Of a DNA stretch of 64,000 nt, positions 1 to 12,200 are shown in pieces; within the stretch, counting starts at the first letter, position 1; the number at the start of each line of letters is the position of its first letter. Below the pieces are notes generated by a model that was not told the DNA's origin, did not search any database, and was given only the letters and a program-made list of their open reading frames with translations. The DNA comes from Isoetes taiwanensis. Its lineage: Eukaryota > Streptophyta > Lycopodiopsida > Isoetales > Isoetaceae. Made by a program: the position numbers and the translations under genes. Location of the stretch: contig JAJEKV010000017.1 in assembly GCA_021234155.1 (NCBI GenBank), positions 5,499,901 through 5,563,900 of the forward strand. Direction: 5' to 3'.

Positions 1-2249
1 CCCACTAAAAGCTTCCTATTCTGCACGCCAAGGTCAACTACTAGTAAATAAAGATATTTGGGTGGTTGGCCGGAGTCGGAGCCTGTGTCTCCACTACCAA
101 CGTTGGAATTCTAACCACTAAACTACAACCACAACAAATATAAGGAAACAACTTTAGTAAAACATACATATTCTAATTTTCTAAATTGAAGTAAACACAA
201 AGTTTTTGGATTTCTACAAAATATAATCTTTTAATCAGAGCAAAAATGTAAGATCTACCAAAACTTATATGCACGCATAACGTAATACATTTTTATCACA
301 TGTAAAATGAGTGGATGTCACATTGAATATAGATATGCCACCAGAATGGTTTTAGAATGGTTTAGTGTAAAGACAGTGGGCATTAGCCATTGAATTGGCT
401 TGTAAGAATAATTCATAGTGATTTTTTGTGGTTGCCTTCGAGTCGAGCCCAGTCTCCTTACCGCCACAACGCGGAATTCTAACCACTAAACTACAACCAC
501 AACCAATATCCACATCAATATAATCAATACATTTACCATCGTAGGAAAAGGATCCGATGATAATTTTGTCACCGAAGAAACACATAGTCTCGACTGTGAA
601 CTACAATCCTTCAATCTGGAAACAAAGCTTCTACCTACTACAAAACATAATCACGAGGGATGTCGCTGATCTTTATCAACGGTAAATGAGCAATAACGGA
701 GGAATAAATAGTTGTAGATGCTGGGCTGTGTCCATGTATCAAATAGAGAATAACCGGCATAATTATTTATAGGTTCCCCGAGTTTAGCATTAGCCATGGA
801 ATAATGATGAGGGATGGAGCAGATGGTATGGATTCCCTGGCTGCGGGACTTCATTATTAGATTCTACTTTTCAAAATAAGCATGCCTTCCTCGGGACGGC
901 TAGTCTTGGACACATGTTAGAATCTCCACAAGGAACTCCAACGAGTAAGGTTGAACGAATTTCTGGAGATGAATTGGTAGTTTCATATTACAAAAAGTTA
1001 ATATAAATACAAGATATTTGTGTCACGAGTCGAGCCCGTGTCTCGGCCACAACGGAATCTCTAACCACTAAACTACAACCACAAATAAACATATGAAAAC
1101 AACTTTAGTAAAACATACTTATTCTAATCTTTAATTGAAGTAAACACAAAGTTTTCGGGATTTATACAAAATATAATCTTTCAATCAGAGCGAAAACAAT
1201 ATCTACTAGAAACTTATATAAAACGACAATGATGGGTACTTTTACTCACATGTAAAATGAGTGGATGTCATGCATTGAATACAGAGTTTTAGATATATTC
1301 GCAGTTCATACGTCATAGAGTGCCATTGAATTGGTTTCTAGTTACTTAATACTGATAGTGAGTTTTTTAAGTGGTTGCTAGGAGTCGAGCCTGCGCTGAA
1401 TTCTCCTCTAACCACTAAAACTACAACCACAAATCCACAACCACATCCACAACTCACAACCATCCACATCAATATAACTTCAATACATTTACCATCGTAA
1501 AAAGGATCTTAAGGATAATTTTGTCACCCAAGAAAACACATAGTCTCGATTCCTCAACCTACAATCCTTCAATCTAAAACAAAGCTTCTACCTACTACAA
1601 ACATAACGCCTGTGGATGTCGCTGGATTTTTACTTTCAAACGGTAAATGAGCAGGCGGTAATGGAGTTGAATAAATAGTTGTAGATGTCATCGCTCTACA
1701 GATTTGAAATAGAGTATCAATCATGAATTATTTAATGCCCCCGAGTTTAATGTTTCCATGGAATGAATGGATAGAGGATGAGCGTAGATGGTAATGGATT
1801 CCCCTTGGTCAGGGACTTCATTATTAGGATTGTACTTTTCAAAAGTGTCTTCCTCATCTGGCTTAGCATTTTCGTATCCACACTTCATGTCAACGCCTAG
1901 TAGAATCTCCACAAGTGGAACTCAACGAAAGGTCAACGATGCCTTGGAGATGCCCTCATATTACAAAGAATATAAATACAAGATATTTGTGGTTGCCGGG
2001 AGTCGAGCCCGCGCCTACCTACACACAACGCGAATTCCCAACCACTAAAACTACAACCACAACAAACATAAGAAACAACTTTTAGCAAAACATACGTATT
2101 CTAATCTTTTAATTGAAGTAAAACACAAAGTTTTTGATTTCTACAAAATATAATCTTTCAATCAGAGCAAAAACAATATTCATTTTCAGAAACTTATATG
2201 CACGACAATGACGCATTTTTATCACACGAAAATGAGTGGATGTCATGCA
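1..2249 (-). repeat. tRNA-His-containing tandem repeat array, segment 1 (degraded)
   Basis: Units alternate two contexts around a roughly 71-nt tRNA-His-like segment, all on the minus strand. Degenerate tRNA-like segments lie at about 62-132, 428-500, 1020-1082, 1371-1430 and 1989-2060. Compared with the clean copies at 5.5-8.4 kb, this segment has many 1-10 base gains and losses, often at G or C runs. It is interrupted at 2249 by a Helitron that enters exactly between A and T of a site that is intact elsewhere in the array. No protein gene is visible. Confidence 0.85.
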
Positions 2250-3222
2250 TCTTATATTATGTTTTAGCGATGTCTTGCATCAAACCCTAATTTAGATACT
2301 GAGATCGGTCTGATCAGATTCAAAGGTCGTAGATATATCGCGACAACTTCCCACCAATCGCGGATTGGCCACGCCCGATCTCTTAAGAGGAAAGGGAAAA
2401 TGACAGAGAAAGTGGCAAAGTGAGAGGCAAAAAGGCACTCCGTAAAAGGGAAAGACTATAGAAGCGGAAAAGGAAAGGAAAAGATAACGATAAGGGAAAG
2501 AAAAAGAAAGGAGAAAAAAAATAATGAAAAAGGACCATGAAAAGGAGAAGGGGGAAAGGGTGAGGACATAATATGGAAAGAAGGAAAGGAATGGAAGGGA
2601 TCTGGAAGGAATGGAGAAGGAATGGAAGGAAGGAAGGAAGGAATGGAAGGGGAAATGGAAGGAATGGAAAGATGGAAAGGGAAAGGAATGGAAGGAAGAG
2701 GGTGGAAGGAAAAGGCTGGCGGGGAAAACGGATCGGAAAACGGAAGGAAGGAAGGAAAGGAAAGGAGGAAAAGGAAGGAAAGGAATGGATGGAAGAATGG
2801 AATGGAGGAAGGAACAGGAAATGGAATGGAAGGAAAATGGAGTGATAGCATGGAATGGACAAAGAGGAGTGCCATCAGGAGGCTGGAGAAACTGACGAGC
2901 GCATGAGGCCGAGTGCTGGATGGAATGAAAAACTGGAAAAGATTAAAGAAATGAAGAAAAAGGAAGAATGGAAGGAATGGAATGGAAGGAAAGGAAGGAA
3001 ACAATGGAAATGAATGGAAGGAAAGAGGAAGAAAGAGGAAGGGGAATGGAAGGAAAGAATGGAAAAAAGGATATACAGATAGAGCAAAGGGAAGGTTATC
3101 AAACGCGACAAAAACCCTTATAGCCTAGATATGATGGACTCCGGTTAATGAGTCCGAAATAATAGGTTTCCATCCACAAATATTCCCATCATTTGCTCAA
3201 AGAACGCCGGCACCATTACTAG
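2250..3222 (+). mobile_element. Helitron H1, non-autonomous, polypurine-filled
   Basis: The 5' end TCTTATATTATG follows a host A at 2249. The uninterrupted site (GCA then TTGAATATAG) is present in other array copies. The 3' end reads CACCATTACTAG, ending at 3222, as in the other family members, but the hairpin just upstream is degraded. The interior, about 2390-3100, is almost purely purine on this strand with GGAA and GGAATG motifs. No transposase or helicase is encoded, so it would depend on an autonomous partner. Confidence 0.75.
2390..3100 (+). repeat. Polypurine GGAA/GGAATG-rich tract in H1
   Basis: Nearly all A and G on the plus strand, built of GGAAGG, GGAATGG and GGAAAA motifs. The absence of stops makes long open frames in several phases that are not genes: repetitive K/E/G/R on one strand and F/P/S/L on the other. 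Confidence 0.9.
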
Positions 3223-3359
3223 TCTTATATTATAAAGTTTTACGCATAGTCTTGCATCAAACCCTAATTTAGATACTTTGAGATTGTCCGATTGCATCTA
3301 AAGGTCGATTTATCGCGCATTAACTTCCCACCAATCGCGGATTGGCCATGCTCGATTCT

Positions 3360-5455
3360 TAAGAGGAAAGGGTACCTACGAGAAAGGGCAAAAGTGAGAG
3401 GCAAAAGGCACGTAAAAGGGAAAGATCGAGAAGGGAAAGGAAAGGGAAAGAGCACCTAAAAAGGGAAAGAATGCCGAGTGCTGGGATATGCCGAATGGTG
3501 CCGATCTGAAGGAGTGGCTGGGAAAGGAAGAGGATCAAGGAAAGAAGGGAAGGAAGGAAGAAAGAAGTGGACTGGAGTGGAAGGAATGGAAGGAAGGAAG
3601 GAAGGAAATGGAAAGGAATGGAGGATGGAATGGAAGATGGAAGGAAGGAAGGAATGAAAAGAAAAGAAAAGGAAGGAAGGAAAGGCATGGAAAAGGAAAG
3701 AAAGAGGAAAGGAAGGAAAAGAAGGAAAGACTGAAAAGGGTGGAGGATTGAATGGAATCACAGTGGAAGGAAGAAAATATGGAAAATGGAATGGAATGGA
3801 ATGGAGGAAGGGAAGGAAGGAATGGAATGGAATGGAATGGAATGGAATGGAATGGAATGGAAGGAGGAAGGAAGGAGGAATGGAATGACTGATTAGGGAT
3901 GATTGGAAATGGAATGGAAAGAAAGGAATGGAAGGAAGGGCAGAAAAAAAGGAGGAGATAAAGGCAAAAAGTGGGGAAAGGAGGAAAAGGAGGAAAAAGG
4001 CAAAGTGAAAGGCAAAAAAAAGGGAAAAGGAAATAGAAAATAGCACAAAAAAAAGAGAAAGGGAAAGTAAGAGAGAAAATAAAGGAAAAATGACACTATG
4101 AAAAGGAGAAGAGGGAAAGGGTGAGGACAGCGAAAAGGAAGGGAAAAAGGGGATGAGGAAAAGGGTAGAGAGAAGGGAAGGGAAAAGGAAAAGGGAAAAG
4201 GAAAGGAAAATAGAAAGGGAAAAAGGGAGAGGAAGAGGGAGCGAAAAGGGACAAGTGGGAAAGGGGGGAGAAAAAGGTCCGGAAAGGAGAAAAAGGAAGG
4301 GAAAAAAAGGACAAAAAAAAAAAAAGGAAAGAGAAAAAGGAGGAGAGAAGGGATGGAAAGGGTAAAAGGAAAAGGCAAGGGAGGGGCAAAAAGGAAAAAA
4401 AGGGCATGGGGAAAAGAGGAAGAGAAAAGAAGGAGAGAAGGAAAAAGGAAGAGAAAGGAGGGAGGAAAGGGAAAGGAAAAAGAAAAGAACAAATGAGGGA
4501 GGAAAGGGAAAGAAAAGACTACGAGAAAAAAGAGAAGAGGGAAAAGGGTGGGCAAAGGGAAGGAATAAATGGCACTGTAAAAAGGGGAAGAGAAATAAAG
4601 GGAAGGGAAAAAAAGACATGAGAAAAAGAAAGGGAAAAAAGAAATAAAAAGGAGGCGGAAGAGAGAAAAATGGAAGGGAAAAAGGGCACGAAAAAAAGCG
4701 GAATAGAGAAAGGGTCTGAGATGAGGAAAAGGGAAGGGAAAAAGGCCATTGGTAAAGGGAAGGGGAAAGGGAAGCTTAAGGGGATGGAATGGGAGAAAAG
4801 GAAAATAAAATAAGGTAAAATGAAAAAGGGAATGTGAAAAAGGGAGGGATAGAAGAAGGGGAAAAGCAAGGAGGTTGAAAATGGAAAAGGCAAACGCGGA
4901 AAAAAGTGGAAGAAAAATGGAAAAAAGGCAAAAGGGAAAAACGGGAGGTAAAATGGAAAAAAATAGAAAGGGGAGATGAATAAAAGGAAGAGAAAAATAG
5001 AAAAAAAGAAAAAGAGAAGGAAAAAAAGGAAAAAAGGAGGGGGGGGAGGAAAAAGGTGAAGAAAGGTGAAAAGATGAGCGAAAAAAGAGCATGAAAAAAT
5101 AGAAGAGAAAAGGGACATGGCAAAAAAGGGAAGAGGGAAAGGGTGAGGAAAGGGGAAAACCGAAGGAAAAATGGACATGGAAAAAGGGAAAGGGAAAGAG
5201 GGAAAAGAAAAAAGGAGGGGGGAAAAGGAAGGGAAAAGGGCAATAGAAAAAAGGAAGACTCAAGGGCTGGGCAAAAGAGGAAAAAGGGAAGGGAAAAAGG
5301 GGAAAAAAAGAAAAAGGTGGGGAGAAGGAAAGGGGAAATTTATTAAAGGAAAACTTAGAAAGAAGGGCACGAGGAAAAGGGGAAGAGGGAAATGGGAAAA
5401 AGGGGGGGAAGGGCACAAGGAAAGGGAAAAAGGCAAACCACAAATTGGAGAAAAG
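3360..5455 (+). repeat. Polypurine minisatellite-like array in H2
   Basis: G/A-only sequence punctuated by short GGCAC, GGCCAT or GACATG interruptions about every 57-65 bp (for example near 4612, 4680, 4742, 5107, 5168 and 5228). This points to a degenerate unit of about 60 bp. There is no coding content. Confidence 0.85.
3787..3862 (+). repeat. GGAAT pentanucleotide satellite-like run
   Basis: Two runs of GGAAT (about 4 and 9 copies) separated by a GGAAGG stretch, inside H2. The same pentamer forms some animal satellites. Here it is a local slippage product of the polypurine filler. Confidence 0.9.
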
Positions 5456-5576
5456 GGAATTAGATATATTCGTGTTCATAGATGTCATAGAGTGCCAATT
5501 TTGAATGGTTTAGTGTAAAGACAGGTGGGCATTAGCCATTGAATTGGCTTCTAAGATTAATGTATAGTGAGTTTTT

Positions 5577-5647
5577 GTGATTGCTGGGAGTCGAGCCCAG
5601 GTCTCCACGGCCACAACGTGGAATTCTAACCACTAAACTACAACCAC
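5577..5647 (-). tRNA. tRNA-His(GUG)-like segment, array copy
   Basis: Read on the minus strand it folds as a cloverleaf: acceptor GTGGTTG with CAATCAC (one G-U pair), anticodon stem CCACG/CGTGG around TTGTGGC (anticodon GTG), and T arm CTGGG/CCCAG. It resembles plant tRNA-His. It is embedded in a repeat unit, so transcription and function are unproven. Confidence 0.55.
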
Positions 5648-6221
5648 AACCACATCCACATCAATATAACTTCAATACATTTACCATCGTGTGCAAAAAG
5701 GGATCTTATGATAATTTTGTCACCAAGAAAACACATAGTCTCTCGGATTCCTCAGAACCTACAATCCTTCAATCGGAAACAAAGCTTCTACCTACTACAA
5801 ACATATTGCCTAGGGATGTCGCGGATTGTTATCAACGTGTAAATGAGCAGAAGTAATGGAGTGAATAAATAGTTGTAGATGTCATCGTGTCCATAGACGA
5901 AATAGAGTATCAACTGCGAGTTATTTAGGGTTCCTGGAGTTTAGCATTAGCCATGGAATAGAATGGATAGAGGATGGAGTGCAGAGATGGTATGGATTCC
6001 CTTGTCGTGGGACTTCATTATTAGGATTCTACTTTTCAAAATAAGCATGCCTTATGACGGTTTACATTTTTTGGATCCACATTCTTCATGTCTGGACACA
6101 TGTTATGGACAACGTCTAGTAGAATCTCCACAAGGAAATGCTCAACGAGTAAGGTTGAACGATGCCTTTGAGATGAATTGCAGAAGCCTCATATTACAAA
6201 GAATATAAATACAAGATATTT

Positions 6222-6292
6222 GTGGTTGCTGGGAGTCGAGCCCAGGTCTCCACGGCCACAACGTGGAATTCTAACCACTAAACTACAACCAC
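6222..6292 (-). tRNA. tRNA-His(GUG)-like segment, intact cloverleaf
   Basis: All arms pair on the minus strand: acceptor GTGGTTG/CAACCAC, anticodon stem CCACG/CGTGG with GTG in the loop, and T stem CTGGG/CCCAG with loop CTCGACT. An A follows as position 73. As I recall it, the usual plant tRNA-His acceptor is GTGGCTG/CAGCCAC, so the difference here is a paired, compensated change. It could be a functional gene or the internal Pol III promoter of a repeat. Confidence 0.6.
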
Positions 6293-6611
6293 AACAACAT
6301 AAGGAAACAACTTTAGTAAAACATATGTATTCTAATCTTTTAATTGAAGTAAACACAAAGTTTTTGGATTTCTACAAAATATAATCTTTCAATCAGGAGC
6401 AAAAACAATATCTACTAGAAACTTATATGCACGACAATGATGGGCATTTTTATCACATGTAAAATGAGTGGATGTCATGCATTGAATATAGAGTTTTAGA
6501 TATATTCGTGTTCATAGATGTCATAGAGTGCCAATTGTGAATGGTTTAATGTAAAGACTGTGGGCATTAGCCATTGAATTGGCTTCTAATATTAATCTAT
6601 AGTGGTTTTTT

Positions 6612-6641
6612 GTAGTTGCTGGGAGTCGAGCACAGGTCTCC
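6612..6641 (-). pseudogene. Truncated tRNA-His-like segment
   Basis: Only the 3' half (T arm and acceptor strand) remains. The anticodon and D arms are deleted and the sequence jumps straight into the downstream CACATCAATATAAC context. Confidence 0.75.
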
Positions 6642-7208
6642 ACATCAATATAACTTCAATACATTTACCATCGTGTGAAAAAAGGGATCTTATGATAATT
6701 TTGTCACCGAAGAAAACACATAGTCTCTGGATTCCTGTAACCTACAATCCTTCAATCGGAAACAAAGCTTCTACCTACTACAAACATACCGCCTGTGTGG
6801 ATGTCATGGATTTTTATCAACGGTAAATGAGCGTAAGTAATGGAGTGAATAAATAGTTGTAGATGTCATCGCGGTCCATAGACCTTAAATAGAGTATCAA
6901 CTGCGAATTATTTAGGGTTCCTGGAGTTTAGCATTAGCCATGGAATAGAATGGATAGAGGATGGAGTGCAGAGATGGTATGGATTCCCTTGTCGTGGGAC
7001 TTCATTATTAGGATTCTACTTTTCAAAATAAGCATGCTTTATGACGGTTTACATTTTTTGGATCCACATTCTTCATGTCTGGACACATGTTATGGACAAC
7101 GTCTAGTAGAATCTCCACAAGGAAATGCTCAACGAGTAAGGTTGAACGATGCCTTTGAGATGAATTGCAGAAGCCTCATATTACAAAGAATATAAATACA
7201 AGATATTT

Positions 7209-7279
7209 GTGGTTGCTGGGAGTCGAGCCCAGGTCTCCACGGCCACAACGTGGAATTCTAACCACTAAACTACAACCAC
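7209..7279 (-). tRNA. tRNA-His(GUG)-like segment at a recombinant junction
   Basis: The 71 nt are identical to the copy at 6222 with full cloverleaf pairing. Its left flank is the type-B context (AATACAAGATATTT) but its right flank is the type-A context (AACCACATCCACATC), so the tRNA segment marks a crossover between repeat types. Confidence 0.6.
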
Positions 7280-7853
7280 AACCACATCCACATCAATATA
7301 ACTTCAATACATTTACCATCGTGTGCAAAAAGGGATCTGATGATAATTTTGTCACCGAAGAAAACACATAGTCTCTGGATTCCTGTAACCTACAATCCTT
7401 CAATCGGAAACAAAGCTTCTACCTACTACAAACATACTGCCCAGGGATGTCGCGGATTTTTATCAACGTGTAAATGAGCAGAAGTAATGGAGTGAATAAA
7501 TAGTTGTAGATGTCATCGTCTCCATAGATGAAATAGAGTATCAACTGCGAATTATTTAGGGTTCCTGGAGTTTAGCATTAGCCATGGAATAGAATGGATA
7601 GAGGATGGAGTGCAGAGATGGTATGGATTCCCTTGTCGTGGGACTTCATTATTAGGATTCTACTTTTCAAAATAAGCATGCCTTATGACGGTTTACATTT
7701 TTTTTGATCCACGTTCTTCATGTCTGGACACATGTTATGGACAACGTCTAGTATAATCTCCACAAGGAAATGCTCAACGAGTAAGTTTGAACGATGCCTT
7801 TGAGATGACTTGCAGAAGCCTCATATTACAAAGAATATAAATACAAGATATTT

Positions 7854-7924
7854 GTGGTTGCTGGGAGTCGAGCCCAGGCCTCGACGGCCACAACATGGAA
7901 TTCTAAAAACTAAACTACAACCAC
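7854..7924 (-). pseudogene. Degenerate tRNA-His-like segment
   Basis: The acceptor and T arms pair, but the anticodon stem (CCATG/CGTCG) is broken and the D loop has changed (TTTT for GTGG). Confidence 0.7.
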
Positions 7925-8244
7925 AACAACATAAGGAAACAACTTTAGTAAAACATACGTATTCTAATCTTCTAATTGAAGTAAACACAAAGTTTTTGGA
8001 TTTCTACAAAATATAATCTTCCAATCAGGAGCAAAAACAATATCTACTAGAAACTTATATGCACGACAATGATGGGCATTTTTAGCACATGTAAAATGAG
8101 TGGATGTCATGCATTGAATATAGAGTTTTAGATATATTTGTGTTCATAGATGTCATAAAGTGCCAATTGTGAATGGTTTCATGTAAAGACATGTGGGCAT
8201 TAGCCATTGAATTGGCTTCTAAGATTAATCTATAGTGATTTTTT

Positions 8245-8315
8245 GTGGTTGTTGGGAGTCGAGCACAGGTCTCTACGGCCATAACGTGGAATTCTAACCA
8301 CTAAACTACAACCAC
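8245..8315 (-). pseudogene. Degenerate tRNA-His-like segment, anticodon loop changed
   Basis: The loop reads TTATGGC, so the anticodon would be ATG. The anticodon stem and T stem each carry mismatches. Confidence 0.7.
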
Positions 8316-8549
8316 AACCATATCCACGTCAATATAATTTCAATACATTTACCATCGTGTGAAAAAAGGGATCTTATGATAATTTTGTCACCGAAGAAAA
8401 CACATAGTCTCTCGATTCCTGTATACTACAATCCTTCAATCGGAAACAAAGCTTCTACCTGTTGGAGATTGCCAAAGGTTATCATATATGATTAGGGATT
8501 ATTTGCAGACAAGTTCAACTGAAGATCACAGACACAATTAGGTCAAAGA

Positions 8550-9227
8550 TTGCTCTTGCAGTTAAGGTTATTTGAAACAGAATTTACATCCAATGAGGAT
8601 CTGGAAGGGCTACCACAACCTGAGTCTGGCCACTCTTCAGAAATTGTATCTCGGTCTCCAGTCACCATGTCCATCCCACCAACTCAAGCCAATTCCCCAA
8701 ACACCTCAGTATCTAATCCAAAAACCCTCCTACAGCAGAATCAAGAGCAAGCTGAGGATAATATCTCTTTCCTTCAGGCTTTTATTCAGTGCAAAGATGA
8801 TGGTAGATATGTTGCTTGTGTTGAACGTTTTGTTGCAGAGGCTCTAGAAGAATACTTACACACACCAGGGCCAGAGCATACTCGAGGAGAATCAAGGGAT
8901 GATAAGGAAGCTTCCATCCAGGTAAGTACCCAATCCCTTGATACTTTGAATAATTCAGAACTTGGGTCCTGTGTTTCCAATGAAGAAAGAGAGATTTGCA
9001 CTCCTATACTGTCAAAGTTCTGGGCAACCTTAGAGGATGAGATAGGAATGTCAGATAATGAAGGCCTAGATAATATCCCAAAGGATCTAGACAAGATTGG
9101 AGACTACCTATATGGAAATATGAGCTCCACTCCTAATAAGAAATCCAGAAAGCACAAAAAGACTTACCAAAAAGATCCCAACTATACTGGCCCTGCATCC
9201 AACACAAGGAAGACCAAATCCTGCTGA
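8550..9227 (+). pseudogene. LINE ORF1, C-terminal remnant
   Basis: An open frame of 225 codons with no ATG until codon 40 (8667). It is polar, rich in S/T/E/N, and ends in a basic tail (KKSRKHKKTYQK). No zinc knuckle or RNA-recognition fold is visible, and plant L1 ORF1 proteins are usually longer, so this is probably a 5'-truncated ORF1. The function in L1 elements is RNA binding. The assignment rests on position 40 bp before ORF2. Confidence 0.55.
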
Positions 9228-9266
9228 AGGTCCTCCCCTATTCCTTCTCACCAATCTTTATTTCAA

Positions 9267-12200
9267 ATGAAGATCATCTCATGGAATGTAAGGGGGATCA
9301 AGGGCCCTATAAAGAGAAGAAGATTTATTGCTTTAGCTAGAGCTTATAAAGCTGATCTTCTTATGATTCAGGAACACCATTTACCCCAGTTTGAAGCTTC
9401 CAATCTGGGAGATTGGATCAATAAAGGTACTGGCTCTTCATATATCACTGCTCAGGGCACTAAAGGTGGGCTTGCAATGTTTTGGACCACCCTTCAAGTT
9501 GTTTCTTCATACTGCAGCCCCTCAAATAGATGGCACAGTATAGCTATAGATATGCAGGGGCAAACTTTGGGGATAATCAATGTTTATGCTCCCACTGAAC
9601 CCAATGAGAGAGCCCCAATATGGAAAGAGATTAAAAATTGGATGACTGACCAGGATAATATTAATGATTGGATTTTGGGGGGGGACCTAAACAACACCCC
9701 TCAATGGGACCTCAAACTTGGAAACAAGATTAATATATCCAGAAGTGAAAGAGCAGAGTGGGAAAACATGCTGCAAGATACAGGATTAGTATATGTTCCC
9801 TCTGCCAACTCTAAATTCACCTGGTCCAACAAAAGACAAGGAGCTGAGAGAACCTACTGCACATTGGATAGATTTTATGTCATAAATCCTAATATCTCCT
9901 GCCTTGACAACTGCATAGTTACTGGAGATGATGGGAATATCCTTTCAGATCATTTCCCTCAAATTCTGGAAATTCCTGAAGTTCACACCACTACCAAACC
10001 TACAAATTCCCCTTTCAAATTTAACTGCTCCCTGCTAGGTAACCCCAGTTTTGTCTCTGAATTCAGGAGTTTCTACCTCACTCAACCTGCAGTAGGGAGA
10101 CATCAATCTATGAAAGAATTCAGCAGGAAATTAAAAATCTGTAAAAATTGGATTAAAGAATGGGGAAAAGCTAGGCAAGCAAAATGCCGAGAGGAAAAGA
10201 ATAAGCTCCTAAAAGAAATGAAGGATATCAGACATGAACTAGAGCTCAACCCTTTGAGTGCAAATCTTCATAAGCAGGAGATATTACTGGAAAATAACAT
10301 CAAGGCCATAGAGGAGAAAGAAGCAAAAGGGATGGCCTTAAGAGCAAAGATCTGCCAATACAATAAGATGGATCAAGGCAGCTCAAAATATTTCTTCAGA
10401 GTTGCTAAGAATAAACTTATTAACAATTCCATCACTATGGTGGAACACGATAATGGGGACAAGATTGAGGATGAGCAGGACATTAAGGCAGATTTTCTGG
10501 AACAATATAGCAACATGTTCAAAGGAGCTGAATACAGTGTTGAAGAAGAAGAGGCTATGAACAATTTCTTCAAAAACATCCCAGAAACCAAGACCATGGA
10601 GGAAGATCTAGATGGTTACCCTGATGATAAGGAGGTGTTGCAAGCATTAAAGAACATGGAAAAAGGCAAAAGCCCAGGGGCCCACGATGGCTTCCCCCCT
10701 GAGTTTTTTCTAACCTTCTGGATTGTGATGAAGGAAGACTTTATGGAATTTATCAAGGGAGCATGGGATGCAGCCTCGGTTTACCCAGCCTTTAATTCCA
10801 GTCTTATCACTTTGATACCTAAGGTCAAGAATCCCAGTAAAATAAATGATTGGAGACCTATATCTCTGACCAATACTACCTACAAAATTCTAGCCAAGAT
10901 TCTCTCCTTTCGGATCCTTATGCAATTGCACAATTCAGTCAGCACCTGCCAATCAGGTTTTCTTTCTGGTAGGTTTATTCTAGACAACTACATTGCAGCC
11001 AGTGAAGCAATCCATTGGAACAGGCTTTCTAAACAAAATTGCATGCTCCTCAAGCTAGATTTTAAAAGGGCTTATGATTCTATAACATGGCCCTTCTTAA
11101 AGAGAGCAATGCTTCACATAGGTATCCATCAAACTCTCATAGATAAGATCATGGCCCTCAACAATCTGGCTTCTTCTAGCCTGATCATTAATGGATCCCC
11201 CAGCAAATTTTTCCCTATAAGAAAGGGTGTGAGGCAAGGTTGCCCTCTGGCACCTTACCTCTTCCTTTGTGTTGCAGAAATGCTCACGAGATGTGTACAA
11301 GGTCTTCAACAGCAACAACAGATTCAGGGATTGCAAATGCCAGGGTCAGACAAACAGCTTACCATCATGCAGTATGCAGATGATACTTTTATCCTCTTAA
11401 AAGCCAACTAGAACAGCTTTGATGCCTTGCTGAACAGCATTCAAAACTTTGCTAGTGTTTCAGGGGTCCATCTCAACCTAAACAAATGCAGCATTCTCTG
11501 GGAGAACCCCACTGAGGATTTAGATACTGGTGGTATTAAAGTTAACCCCCCTAATCAGGCCATCACCCTACTTGGTCTCCCCCTAGCTATTAACCTTCCC
11601 AATAAAGAGGTGTGGAGGCCTATTGTGAGCAGAATTAGGAAGAAACTTCTTTCCCTTTCCCCGAATTTATCTTTTACTGGCAGAGTTCTTACTGCAAATG
11701 TGGTGTTAGCTAGCACCCATGTTTATTTCTCCTCGGCTCTCATTGCTAATAAAGAATCTTATAATGACATAGAAAAATGTCTGAGGGAATACATCTGGAA
11801 AGGAATGCATTTTGTTAGGTGGGAGGAAATCACTCACAGCAAAAAGGAAGGTGGTCTAGGGCTGAAAATTCTTCATAAGCACAGCCAGGCTTTGGGTGCT
11901 AAATATGTCTGGAAAGCTATAAATGGCTGGAACTCCCCTGCCATGGAGTTCATTAGATATTGGCTACAGGCCACTAGACCTTTTGGTATGAAGAAATATG
12001 CTCATCACATCCCAGATTCTATGTACTACCAGTTCAAGAGTGCCCCCAATACTTCCCTCCTTATGAGGAAAATTTTTGAGGCTTGGAATCTTGTTGCAGA
12101 GGGTTTTGAGCATAAGGATATTGGTTTTGATAGTGCCAATTTTTCCCTATTCTGGTCACCCATTTTTGCTAAAGAAAATGATGTCTGTTGGGCTCTCAAA

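Larger units (their letters stand above)
3223..5459 (+). mobile_element. Helitron H2, 3'-truncated, polypurine-filled
   Basis: It starts with TCTTATATTATAAAG directly after the CTAG of H1, then the family's conserved subterminal block (CAAACCCTAATTTAGATAC and a stretch ending near AAGAGGAAAGGG). The interior from about 3360 is polypurine and matches the Helitrons at 14.6 and 25.2 kb, for example the block around 4517-4700. At 5459 it joins array sequence without hairpin or CTAG, and about 15 bp of the array target is missing, so the 3' end was lost in a deletion. Confidence 0.75.
5460..8459 (-). repeat. tRNA-His-containing tandem repeat array, segment 2 (best preserved)
   Basis: Six tRNA-His-like segments lie at 5577, 6222, 6612 (truncated), 7209, 7854 and 8245, with spacings of about 645 and 390 bp that alternate except where recombined. 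The sequence from 5963 recurs nearly identically 987 bp further on. Small open frames inside the units repeat with them and show no protein family. The array is cut at 8459 by the copia LTR. Confidence 0.9.

Noticed and set aside
3125-3175. Hammerhead-ribozyme-like stretch (TTAATGAGTCCGAAATAATAGG)
   Set aside because: The conserved CUGANGA core is not matched and the flanking stems do not pair; only a 6-bp GGACTC/GAGTCC stem is present.
2383-5518. Very long open frames on both strands (up to 531 codons) in the purine-rich DNA
   Set aside because: They consist of F/P/S/L on one strand and K/E/G/R on the other because G/A-only DNA has few stops. They have no domains and lie inside Helitrons.
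5963-7195. Two identical 81-codon frames 987 bp apart, possible conserved small protein
   Set aside because: They recur because the repeat unit recurs. The frames are broken in other units and show no protein-like constraint.
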